From NCBI RefSeq assembly GCF_027595985.1, contig NC_073305.1:176402589-176466588 (forward strand): a DNA stretch of 64,000 nucleotides. Reading direction: 5' to 3'. This DNA is from Sorex araneus. Its lineage: Eukaryota > Chordata > Mammalia > Eulipotyphla > Soricidae. The notes under the pieces are model-generated. The model saw only the letters and a program-made list of their open reading frames with translations, made no database searches and had not been told where the DNA came from. Positions 13,701 through 21,031 of this stretch are shown one piece after another. The stretch's first letter is position 1. Every line of letters begins with the position of its first letter. The translations under genes and the position numbers were made by a program.

Positions 13701-16499
13701 TCAGTGGCTGGGAGTCTGCTCAGGGGAAGACTGCATGCTTAGTGTGTGGCCTAGATTTGATCCCTGTACCACTAAAACAAAACAAACACAAAAAACTGAA
13801 AATGTGGTGGCCAGATATTAACAACAGTGAAGAAATGTTAAGGGTAGTTATTTATATAATACAACAAAAGGTGATCTTCAATTACTTCTATATACTTTTT
13901 AATTCTTAATAGCAGTAATTTAGAAGTTGGGGAAGATAGTTGCTCTAATCTGAAAAGTAATTTGCTTTTGGTTTTGTATTTTGGGATGTGCAGCGTTCAG
14001 GACACCTTACAACACCGGCATTGGGTCTGCAATGCATGCATTTTAATCCTTTGAGTCATCCATCTCCGAGCCCTCAGTCTTACTCACATTTCTTTTTTCA
14101 TAGCCAGTTTTTATCTAAAATATTGGTATGGGCCAGAGTGAGAGTACAGCAGGTAGGGTGCTTGCCTCCATGTACCCAAACTGGGTTCAATCCTGGCACC
14201 ACATGTGATCCCCTGAACCCCACCAGTAGTGATCCCTGAGCTGAGAGCCTGCTAGAAGCCCTGAGCACCAGCAGCCATGGGCTAAAAGAACAAAAAAATA
14301 TTTTAAATATTTGTATAAAATATGTTATTATAGAAAACAAATTTTATTTATAACCTAAACAAAATATTTTCATATTGCTATGTAAAAGTCTTATAAAAAT
14401 GAATCTGGGGGTCTGGAGAGATATTACAGAGAGCAGGAAGCTTGCTTTGCATGCAGCCTACCCAGGGTCGATCCCCAGCACCCCATATGGTCCCCGGAGT
14501 GCCGGGTATGAACCCCAAAAAACTAAATCTCTGGCATAATTAGTATGAATTGAAACACTTGGCCAATTTTGAGTTTTTATGAATTTAAAGTTTGGGATCG
14601 ATGGTGATGTTTTCCTGAAATTCCCGTTTCTCACTGTTCAAATATTTCCTGAGATCTCAGGTTACTTTTCTTTTCTTTTTTTTTTTTTTTGCTTTTTGGG
14701 TCACACCCAGCAATACTCAGGGGTTACTCCTGGCTTTGCACTCCGGAATTACTCCTGGCGGTGCTCAGGGGACCATATGGGATGCCGGGGATCGAACCCG
14801 GGTCGGCCGCGTGCAAGGCAAACGCCCTACCCGCTGTGCTATCACTCCGGCCCTCAGATTACTTTTCTCTGTCGTAAAAATTTATACTCTGTTTCTGTGG
14901 AACTCTCATTTCAGCAACAGTCCCTTAGTTCACGACAAGGCCTATCACACACAACACAGACTCTACCCTGCCCTTGGTCTTCTTTCTTTAACTGCACGTT
15001 GACATCACATTTGGCTTTTTATTTATTGGGTTTTGGGCCCTCACCTAGCAGTGTTGGAGCTATTTTAGGTTCAGTGCTCAAAGGCTGTTCCTAGTGATGC
15101 TGCGAGACCCCCAGGTGCTGGGAATCACAAAGTAGGTATTCAAGCCTTTGATCTATCTGCCCAGCCCTGATCTGACTTTTCAATCCTAGGAAACACAGAA
15201 AATAACAATTATTTTGATTGAAATATTAATGAGGGGCCTGAGTGCCATACAGCAGGTAAGGTGTTTGCTTTGCACATGGCCTACCCAGATTTGATCGCCA
15301 GCATCCCATATGGTCCCCAGAGCACCACCAGAGTGATCTCTGGGTGAAGAGCCAGGAGTAACCCCTGAGTATTGCCTGGTGTTACCCAAAAACAAACAAA
15401 CAAAAATGAGTGAAATACTAATGAAACTGTAAAGGGCATACTTTGCTAACAGAATATACAAATTTGTATACATGGTTGGACTGGAGTGACAGCACAGTGG
15501 GTAGGGCATTTGCATTGCACGCGGCTGACCCAGGTTTGATCCCTCCGTCCCTCTCAGAGAGCCCAGCAAGCTACCCGTGGCGTAATTCAATATGCCAAAA
15601 ACAATAACATCAAGTCTTACAATGGAGACATTACTGGTGCCCGCTCGAGCAAACCAATGTGCAACGGGACGACAGTGCTATAGTATACATGGTTCAATTC
15701 TCTCACAGGAAGTCTCTGGAAATAAGTCAGTCACCTGGGACTGAGTGAAGAGATGCTGAGGAACCCAGGTGCATGCCTTGCACGAGGCTGACCCTGCTTT
15801 AATCCCTGCACTCCCATGAGTACCTTGAGGAATAGTCCCAGAGTACACAGCCAGGCGTGACCCAAAAACTAAAATGGAAAGGGTGGAAAGAAAATGAGAG
15901 CACCTAAAAAAGTGTTATGTGGTTGGGCTGGAGCGATAACACAGCAGGTAGGGCGTTTGCCTTGCACGCGGCCGACCCAGGTTCGATTCCCAGCATCCCA
16001 TATGGTCCCCTGAGCACCTCCAGGAGTAATTCCTGAGTGCAAAGCCAGGAGTAACCCCTGTGCATCGGTAAGTGTGACCCAAAAAGAAAAAAAAGAAAAA
16101 AGTGTTATGTGGCAATTAAGCTCCTTCACTTTGTCTTGAAGGTCTTACCTCGTCAAATCCAGCAGCTTGCAAATCTTGAAGCATTTGGGGGTTGACTTCT
16201 GCAGTACACCGGGAGGAAGAACTTGTTTCATTGGCAAATGGTAATAGAGAGTTTCGAATTTCTAGCAAGGCTTTATGATGCATCCCAAATTTGGGAGGAT
16301 TTCTGACTTGTCGAGGATCTTCAGTTAACATCTTACTCATGTTATGTTCGGCCTTTGCTGCATCTGATGGTCTGGATAAATTTCTAAGGGATTCCCGAAT
16401 TTCTTGTAACATTTGCCTGCTGCTGCCAGTGTAGTTACTGGCAGGAAAGGTCTTAGGCCTCATCTGTCTATAACCTTCTGGCTTTTCACTCCTCTTCAT
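245..16499 (-). CDS. LATS1: LATS1, large tumor suppressor kinase 1 (partial: first three coding exons)
   Basis: Serine/threonine kinase of the Hippo pathway that phosphorylates YAP/TAZ once activated by MST1/2 with MOB1. Coding exons on the minus strand are 16499-16149, 4897-4750 and 1755-245, which join in phase (351+148+1511 nt = 670 codons). Seen in translation: N-terminus MKRSEKPEGYRQMRPK; a UBA domain around residues 100-141 spanning the first junction; proline-rich runs at about 236-269; PPPPY WW-binding motifs at 372-376 and 555-559; an RSNSF site placing a serine at 464; and a basic helical segment ending ENEMMR at 670, the start of the MOB1-binding region. Numbering agrees with the human protein to within a few residues. 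The kinase domain is absent because the gene continues left of base 1. All visible splice sites are GT-AG and no frame break is seen. Identification is by recognition of the family. Confidence 0.97.
2286..2490 (+). mobile_element. SINE (SOR-like), first of a triple insertion
   Basis: Full-length tRNA-derived SINE with A box, B box and an (AATA)-rich tail. It is preceded by AAAGTAATGTGGAG, which recurs after its tail as the target duplication. Confidence 0.93.
2504..2676 (+). mobile_element. SINE (SOR-like), second of a triple insertion
   Basis: Full-length SINE starting GGGGCTGGAGCAATAGC, bounded on both sides by AGTAATGTGGAG. Confidence 0.93.
2687..2857 (+). mobile_element. SINE (SOR-like), third of a triple insertion
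   Basis: SINE with a shortened 3' body, followed by AAAAAAGTAATGTGGAGTT, which rejoins the L1 sequence. Confidence 0.92.
2936..3120 (+). mobile_element. L1 3' fragment
   Basis: Contains CAATGGACTATTATGTAAG, GATAGAACTAGAGGTATC and ACATGATCTCATTCATAGG, the same L1 region as at 51840-51990, but diverged. It adjoins the previous L1 copy and may be a separate insertion. Confidence 0.65.
3121..3960. other. LATS1 intron sequence, with an unclassified LTR-like repeat at 3815-3960
   Basis: No gene seen. 3815-3960 (ACTTGCTCTTGC, then TTCTCCCTTGAAC, then CTCTGGAGAA) resembles 17725-17915, so it is an interspersed repeat. The second copy ends TTTCAATAAAAACT, suggesting an LTR 3' part, but the class is not proven. 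Confidence 0.35.
3961..4700. mobile_element. Older SINE copies (+ at 3961-4055 and 4105-4275, - at 4290-4535 and 4640-4695)
   Basis: Diverged SINE pieces recognised by GGAGCTGGAGCAATAG, GAGTGCAGAGCCAGGAG and, inverted, GTGCTCAGG and ATCAAACCC. They lie just 3' of the second LATS1 coding exon. Confidence 0.7.
4750..4897 (-). CDS. LATS1: LATS1 second coding exon (UBA domain, second half)
   Basis: A 148-nt exon encodes residues 118-166 plus one base. It reads DMVIQALQKTNNRS, then AAIEFISKMSYQDPR, and ends NASLKP. These are helices 2 and 3 of the ubiquitin-associated domain and the following linker. The acceptor TAG ends at 4898 and the donor is CCAG|GTGATT with GT at 4749-4748. It is a short exon alone between a 3.0-kb and an 11.3-kb intron. 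Confidence 0.95.
4898..6125. other. LATS1 intron, mostly unique AT-rich sequence
   Basis: No gene found. It is AT-rich, with one weak SINE-like fragment at about 5820-5910 (GGTTTGATCTCCAGCACCC). Confidence 0.5.
6126..6860. mobile_element. Three diverged SINEs (+ 6135-6295, - 6455-6580, - 6680-6855)
   Basis: Recognised by GGGGCTGAAGTGATGATAGC in the plus copy, and by ACCTGATGGTGCTCC and CACATTCAGTGGTGCTTA in the minus copies. Confidence 0.7.
6960..7310 (+). mobile_element. L1 3' UTR fragment
   Basis: Shares the block TATGTGGGACCAGGGACTGA, CATCTCCAAGCTC, CCTCCCCACAGCTCCC with the 3' UTR unit at 19740-19800, and CAGAGACTCAGTAATAAA with 19495-19515. Diverged. Confidence 0.6.
7525..7768 (-). mobile_element. 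Long-type SINE (tRNA head plus distinct body)
   Basis: Read on the minus strand it has the usual SINE head and B box (GGTTCAATTCC), then a different body: CTACCGAGAGTATCC, GCATATTCGATATGCC, CAACAAGTCTCACAATGGAG, ACTTGAGCAAATCAGTG. The same body recurs at 15478, 25893, 34200, 37850, 56060 and 59462. Confidence 0.85.
7800..8580 (+). mobile_element. L1 3' UTR copy, diverged
   Basis: Shares CAGGTTTTGTGACTGAAA, GGAATGGGCTACCTG, AACTCCAGTTGTATCA and the end block GGTGGTGGAACTGGTGTT to AACAACTTTGTAAACCACAATG with other L1 3' ends here. A CTCF-like motif CCAGAAGAGGGCGG lies at 7862-7875. Confidence 0.6.
8942..9124 (+). mobile_element. SINE (SOR-like), full length
   Basis: GGGGCTGGAGTGATAACAC through an A-rich tail. 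AAAGAGCAGGCTGG before it and AAAAGAGCAGGTTGG after it are the target duplication. It splits the L1 3' end that continues at 9125. Confidence 0.93.
9125..9265 (+). mobile_element. L1 3' end
   Basis: GGCAGGGAAACTGGGGATATTGG, ACACTGGTGGTGTTGAAATAC and CAACTGTATAATGAACAGC match the terminal part of the 52-kb L1. Confidence 0.65.
9381..9560 (+). mobile_element. SINE (SOR-like)
   Basis: GGGGCCGGAGTGATAGTAC to an AAAGAAAAGAG tail. A partial older copy precedes it at about 9285-9370. Confidence 0.88.
9790..10345 (+). mobile_element. Three diverged SINE copies
   Basis: About 9795-9935, 9961-10130 and 10243-10340. They keep GGTCCCCCAAGAGCCTCCAGG, GGGCTTGCCTTGCAC and CACTGAGCACCCCTGGGTGTGG. Confidence 0.65.
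10384..10563 (+). mobile_element. SINE inserted inside another SINE
   Basis: Near-consensus copy (GGGGCCGGAGCGATAGC). It is flanked by AAAACTGGGGCTGGAG on both sides, a target duplication that includes the first bases of the host SINE. Confidence 0.94.
10571..10770 (+). mobile_element. Host SINE (CATGAGCC variant)
   Basis: The outer element of the nest, bounded by AAGAAATGTTAAAA (10359) and AAGAAATGTTGAAAA (10770). It has the variant GAGTGCATGAGCC. Confidence 0.92.
10826..11650. mobile_element. Diverged SINEs (+ 10828-11020, - 11505-11645) and an L1 3' end (+ 11340-11480)
   Basis: The L1 part reads GAAACTGGGTCACTAGTGG to CACTGTATACCTGAAACTG and GGTGATTCGATTTAAA. The SINE parts keep CCGCCAGGAGCGATTCCTG, and inverted CTGGCTCTGCACTCAGG. 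Confidence 0.65.
11681..11855 (+). mobile_element. SINE (SOR-like)
   Basis: GGGGCTGGAACAATAGCAC to an A15 tail, with AAAGAGAATCACCT / AAAAAGAATCATCT as target duplication. Confidence 0.92.
11960..13060. mobile_element. Old, diverged SINE copies and an (AAC)n microsatellite
   Basis: Degenerate SINE fragments (for example 11965-12135, 12160-12375, 12890-13040). (AAC)n of about 35 bp at 12823-12857. No gene. Confidence 0.5.
13061..14129. other. LATS1 intron, no recognised gene
   Basis: Mostly unclassified; 13061-13440 is GC-moderate sequence without SINE hallmarks, and 13690-13780 looks like a worn SINE. Open frames are short and unlike known proteins. Confidence 0.4.
14130..14520 (+). mobile_element. 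Two diverged SINEs
   Basis: GGGCCAGAGTGAGAGTACAG at 14131 and GGTCTGGAGAGATATTACAG at 14408, the second 3'-shortened. Confidence 0.7.
14675..14853 (-). mobile_element. SINE (SOR-like), near consensus
   Basis: Antisense copy from a T-run through GCTTTTTGGGTCACACCC to ATCACTCCGGCCCT. CAGGTTACTTTTCT / CAGATTACTTTTCT is the target duplication. Confidence 0.93.
15015..15400. mobile_element. Two diverged SINEs (- 15015-15165, + 15232-15395)
   Basis: Inverted copy with CTAGCAGTGTTGGAGC; plus copy with GGGGCCTGAGTGCCATACAG and AGAGCCAGGAGTAACCCC. Confidence 0.7.
15478..15685 (+). mobile_element. Long-type SINE, full length
   Basis: SINE head with A and B boxes, then TCTCAGAGAGCCCAGCAAGC, GTAATTCAATATGCC, CTTACAATGGAGAC, CTCGAGCAAACC to GACAGTGC. 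GTATACATGGTT flanks both ends, so this defines the element: no A tail, about 205 bp. Confidence 0.88.
15925..16102 (+). mobile_element. SINE next to the LATS1 first coding exon donor
   Basis: Near-consensus copy flanked by a perfect duplication, AAAAAGTGTTATGTGG (15907-15922 and 16098-16113). It ends 35 bp from the donor GT at 16148 and lies antisense to LATS1. Confidence 0.95.
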
Positions 16500-16572
16500 G
16501 AAAACATCTATATGTATATAATCCACACAAAGGACTTCTTTAAGAGCTATTTGATAAATCCACAGCTTTGTC
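16149..16572 (-). CDS. LATS1: LATS1 first coding exon with end of 5' UTR
   Basis: The exon runs from an acceptor (GTTTTGCTCAG, AG at 16574-16573) to a GAG|GTAAGA donor (GT at 16148-16147). The first 73 nt are 5' UTR; translation starts at the ATG at 16499-16497 and encodes residues 1-117, ending AAGFDE inside the UBA domain. The start context is weak (T at -3, A at +4). A three-codon upstream ORF overlaps the start (16496-16507). A SINE lies 35 bp into the downstream intron. Confidence 0.95.
16496..16507 (-). promoter_or_regulatory. Minimal upstream ORF overlapping the LATS1 start codon
   Basis: Eight bases before the LATS1 ATG the minus strand reads ATGTTTTCATGA: ATG-TTT-TCA-TGA. The uORF stop shares two bases with the main start (ATGA overlap). 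Both ATGs have weak -3 contexts. The sequence is direct observation; a role in reinitiation is inference. Confidence 0.55.
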
Positions 16573-16859
16573 CTGAGCAAAACAAAAAAGATTCTTCACA
16601 GAAGTTCCTGGTACTGTTTACAATCAATATAATTAATCCTATAAAGGAAAACAGAAGAAATAAAAGTTTGAAAATGATTAACTGATAAAGCCATACAATA
16701 AACACTGGAAGTAGAAATGTGGGGGGAAGAAATGACTCTACTAACATAATAGAGATCTTGGTTTCATTATTAATGATTACTACATGATGAAGACAAATTC
16801 CTAAACCTTACTGTGTTGACTATAACATTACCTCCTCTAGTAAACAACTGAAATGGTCA

Positions 16860-17230
16860 GTTTTTTATTGTTGTTCTGGAACCACACCCAAGGGTGCTCA
16901 GGATTTATTCCAAGCTTCAAACTACGGGTTCACTCTCAGAGGTGCTCAGGAGGTCATATGGAATGCCAGGAATTAATGTAGGTCAGCAGCATGCAAGGTT
17001 AGCACCTTACCCACTGCTCTATCTCTCTAGTCCTAACAATCAAAAATAAATAAATATCAATGGCATAGAATGATAGTACAGGGGGTAGGACACTTACCTT
17101 CCAAGCAGCAGACCCAGGTTAGATCCCCAGCACTCTATATGTTCTTCCTGTGAGGAGTGACCCCCTGAGCACCGAGCCAGGAGTTAAGTCCTGAGCACTG
17201 CAAGGTCAGAATCTCCCCAAAAAAGATTTA
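16860..17230. mobile_element. Two diverged SINEs (- 16865-17035, + 17060-17225)
   Basis: Inverted copy with CACACCCAAGGGTGCTCAGG; plus copy with GAATGATAGTACAGGGGGTAGG. Confidence 0.72.
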
Positions 17231-17266
17231 AGAGTTTTTAAAAACTTTGTAGGATTTCTTTAGTAA

Positions 17267-17345
17267 GCATATGAAGTATATATAGGATTAAAGTGAACAA
17301 AACTGTACACAACCTCTTGAAGAGACATGTCAAAGCTTTGCATGC
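17267..17345 (+). other. Source segment of a transduced flank
   Basis: About 80 bp of otherwise unique sequence (AGCATATGAAG ... AAAGCTTTGCATGCAG) immediately 5' of the SINE at 17346. A near-identical copy stands 5' of the SINE at 19230. Confidence 0.9.
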
Positions 17346-17528
17346 AGGGGCTGGAGGGACAGTACAGCGAAGAGTGTGTCTGCCTTGCATGCAGCCGACC
17401 CAGGTTCAATTCCCAGCGTCCTATATGTTCCCCCAAGCACTGCCAGGAATAATTCCTGACTGCAAAGCCAGGAGTAAGCCCTATACATCGGCAGGTGTGA
17501 CCCAAAAAGCAAAGCAAAAAAAAAAAAG
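17346..17528 (+). mobile_element. SINE, probable source of the 19.1-kb chimera
   Basis: Carries the private features ACAGCGAAGA and CCTATATG. AAAGCTTTGCATGCAGG / AAAGCTTTGTATGCAGG is its target duplication, which shows it inserted here. Confidence 0.92.
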
Positions 17529-17699
17529 CTTTGTATGCAGGAGCACTGGGTTCAATTGTTGGTATCACATAATTTCCTGAACACCACCCTTGAGCACTAA
17601 GCCAGGGGTGGTCCCAGAGCCCTCCAAACGCAATCAACAAACAGACAATCTCTCTCTTTCTCAATACCAATTTTACCGAGCAACTCCAATTTTAGATTT

Positions 17700-17920
17700 C
17701 ACAGGCTAGAATTTAAGTCTAAGATTTCTGGTACAGGCTTGCTCTTCTAGCCCGGGTGCTCCCTTGAACACGATCTCACTTGCTTGTCTCTGTGCTGCTT
17801 CTGCTTGCCTATTTCTCCTCTGGAGAACCCTATGTTCTCTCTCGAGCACATACTTCTCTCTTTCTCCCCCTTCACATCTTTCTAGAAGTTTCAATAAAAA
17901 CTATTTTGCTTCACAAAAAG
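17700..17920 (+). repeat. Unclassified interspersed repeat, possibly an LTR 3' part
   Basis: GCTTGCTCTTCTAGCCC, TGCTCCCTTGAAC and CTCTGGAGAACCC, ending TTTCAATAAAAACT. Resembles 3815-3960. The AATAAA near the end suggests an endogenous-retrovirus-type LTR, but neither terminus is clear and no viral gene is present. Confidence 0.35.
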
Positions 17921-17929
17921 AAAAAAAAG

Positions 17930-18960
17930 ATTTCTGGGACAGAGAGGTAGTACAGTGTGTAGGGGGCTTGCCTTACATGCAGCCAACTAGGGTTCAATCC
18001 CCAGCAGCCAATCTGGTCCTCTGAGCACAGCCAGGAGTAATCCCTAAACTCAGAGGCAGGAGCAAGCCCTGAGTATGATGTGCCCCCCCCCAAGAAACAA
18101 AACAAAACAAGAAAGGTTTTTCAAGTTTAGAAGACAACTTCTGTCTTAAAAACAGATGAGTTTATGGGGCTGGAGAGAGTACGGAGAGTAAGGCACCTAC
18201 CCTGAAAGCAGCCAATCCAATCTGATCCCTAGAACCCCGTATGATTTCCCAAGCCCCACCAGAGTGATCCCTGAGCAAAGAGCCAGGAATAAAGTCCTAA
18301 GCAATGCCCATATGTCCCCCAATCAGAAACAAAAATCTTACAGTATTATTTTGCTAATTATAAAAAAAATTGCATCCTTGCAAATACTATATAATTACGT
18401 AAAGTAGAAGTCACCTCCCACAATATAAAGAATCACTGTAGACCAAAACCGAAAACAGCATCCCAAAGACATCACTTTCTAATCCCGGGATTCTGTAAAT
18501 GTTTAGCTTATTTGGAGAAAGGGATTTGCTGATGTCATTAAGTTAAAGTAAGAATCTTGAGATGGGAAGACTACACGAATCATCCAAGAGAGTAGACATG
18601 CAATTACAAGTGTCCTTATGAGATAACTGGGGTAAGAGGTGAGAACAATGTGACTATGGAGGCAGAATGGGTTGGTGTGGCAAGAGGCTAAGGAGGCTAA
18701 GAAATTCCAATTGGTGACCAGTACCTTTTGGATTTGGGGCCCTCAGAGCTGTGAGAGAATGATTTATGTATAAAGCCATCAAGTTTGGGCCAGAGGGATA
18801 GTACTGTGGGTAAGGCATTTGCCTTGCACACCTGACCCAGGTTCAATACCTGGCACTCCCATACGGTCCCCCAAACACTGCCAGGAGTGATCTCAGAGCT
18901 CAGAGCCAGGAATAAGCCCTGAGCACCATGAAGTGTGGCCCAAAACAAAAAAATTATTCC
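17930..18960 (+). mobile_element. Three diverged SINEs around unique intron sequence
   Basis: Copies at 17934-18110, 18165-18330 and 18788-18958, with features such as GTAGTACAGTGTGTAGGGGG and GAGCCAGGAATAAGCCCTGAG. 18340-18780 shows no gene or clear repeat. Confidence 0.7.
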
Positions 18961-20640
18961 GGGGGTATGGTGCCGCCAGCAGGTCAAGCTGTACCTGCAG
19001 GGCAAGTGCATCAGCAGCCTGATGGCGTCTTCAGGCTTCCTGATACCCCAAAATTGCTGTTGTGCCTTTGGCCAGACCCCAACAACTTGGGACCAAGTTT
19101 ATCAAGAAATTAAATGGCCAGGGGCTGGAGCAATAGCACTGCGGGTAGCATATGAAGCATATATAGGATTAAAGTGAACAAAACTGTACACAACCTCTTG
19201 AAGAGACATGTCAAAGCTTTGCATGCAGGGGCTGGAGAGATAGTACAGCGAAGACTGTGTTTGCCTTGCACGCAGCCGACCTGGGTTCGATTCCCAGCAT
19301 CCTATATGGTCCCCTGAGCACCGCCAGGAATAATTCCTGAGTGTACAGCCAGGAGTAACCCCTGTGCATCGTCAGGTGTGACCCAAAAAAAAAAAAAATA
19401 AGAAAGAAAATTAAATGGCCAAAAGTTAGGTAGGTGGAAGCCATACCCGTAAACCACCTCCGGCTCAGCTATGCAAGCTCATTTATTGGCCTTATTTCAG
19501 AGACTCATAAATAAATCTAAAAAGAGATCCAAAGTTGCAGTTAATCTCAAACCTGCACATGACTGAACAGATTGGGGTAAATCGGAGGGGTGTGGGTTAG
19601 TCTGGGGCCTGCTGAAGCAGAGCCTTTGGTAGCCACTTGCTTCCACAACCCAAAATTGCTGCCATACCCCCAGTCTGACTCCACCATCTCAGGACAGACC
19701 TCACCAAGATACAATCTGCTGAAAATCTGGGTATGCAGGCTTTGTGACTGAAATCTCCAGACTTTCGCGGTGTCGGGATGGGCTACCTCCCCCCCTTCCC
19801 AATACTCCTGGAAGCACTGGCAGTCACCCCCACGAACCAACTCCAGTGCCACCATGTAAGCTCTACTACCAGCATTGTTTCAGAGACCCATACAAAAATG
19901 TCAAAAGAGATCAAAGGCTGCAATTACTCTCAGACCCGTGCATGGCTGAACAGGCCAGGGTAAATCAGAGATGGGGTGGACTGTCCTGGGGCCCGTACAA
20001 GCAGAGCCACTGGTAGTCACTTGCTTCCACAATCCCAAATCACCACCATACCCCCAGCCTAATTCCACCATCTCAGGATGGACCTCACCAAGATATAATC
20101 TGCTGAAAATTCAGGCAGGCAGGTTTTGTGACTGGAATATACAGGCTCACTCAGGGTCGGGATGGGCTACCTCCCCCCACCTCCCTGTACTTATGGAAGA
20201 CTCAGCAGTCACATCCACACCCCAAAATGGCCACCCAACTGAAAAGCTACTCCAGTCTTACAGTCCCAATAAAAATACTGAATTCCCTGAACACCATGAC
20301 CTCTTAGCACCTGTATTGCACACCATAATGTACAAAAGGAAAAGGAGAGAGAGAACAAGGAAAGTGCCTCCCATAGAGGAAGGCTGCTGCCAGTGGTGGG
20401 GGGGTGGGGAGAGCTTGGGATGATAGGGAAAAAAGAGACATTGTTCATTGTTGGTGGGAGGGTGCTGGATCATTGTATGACTGAAACCCAATTATGAACA
20501 GTTCTGTGATAGTCTATCTCACAGATATTAAAAGAATTTTCTTTAATTAAAAAAAAGTAATGTGGAGTTCATATCCAATTCAATCATCTTAATCAATGGC
20601 TGAATAAATAGCAGTACTCCTACATTAAAAAATTCTAATT
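18960..20640 (+). mobile_element. L1 3' UTR with internal 384-bp tandem repeat, split by a SINE chimera
   Basis: Matched landmarks recur exactly 384 bp apart: GCAGAGCC at 19617 and 20001, TTTGTGACTG at 19741 and 20125, TTTCAGAGAC at about 19494 and 19878. After the second unit come ACCATAATGTACAAAAGG, a purine tract, CATTGTATGACTGAAACCC and AGTAATGTGGAGTTCATATCC. It lies in LATS1 intron 1 and has no coding capacity. Confidence 0.78.
19121..19405 (+). mobile_element. Chimeric SINE insertion with transduced flank
   Basis: Order: 28 bp of SINE head (ending CACTGCGGGTAG), about 80 bp matching 17267-17345, then a full SINE sharing private features with the 17.3-kb copy. The whole unit is flanked by GAAATTAAATGGCCA / GAAAATTAAATGGCCA, so it inserted in one event. 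Confidence 0.88.
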
Positions 20641-20704
20641 CAAATACAAAATACACTAAATTTCTACCACACAGCATTTCTACTTAAAGAAACCATAAGG
20701 CTGG

Positions 20705-20820
20705 GTCCAGAGATAGTATAGGAAGGGTTAGGGTTATGGAAGGGTTAAGGTGCTTGCCTTGCATGCAGCTGACCATGGTTCATTCCCAGACACTACTTAA
20801 TAGTTCCCTGAGTCAGTCTT
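20705..20820 (+). mobile_element. Diverged SINE, 5' part
   Basis: GGGTCCAGAGATAGTATAGG to GGTTCATTCCC; its 3' part runs into a microsatellite. Confidence 0.65.
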
Positions 20821-20825
20821 CCTTC

Positions 20826-20964
20826 TTTTTCTCTCTCTCTTCTCTTCTCTTCTCTTCTCTTCTCTTCTCTTCTCTTCTCTTCTCTTCTCTTCTCTTCTCT
20901 TCTCTTCTCTTCTCTTCTCTTCTCTCTTCTCTTCTCTCTTCTCTCTCTTCTCTTCTCTTCTCTT

Positions 20965-21029
<65 letters not shown>
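20826..21029. repeat. Composite microsatellite (TCTTC)n-(CT)n-(AT)n
   Basis: About 150 bp of TTCTC pentamers, then about 25 bp of CT dinucleotides, then about 30 bp of AT dinucleotides. One strand is pure pyrimidine over about 170 bp. Confidence 0.97.
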
Positions 21030-21031
<2 letters not shown>

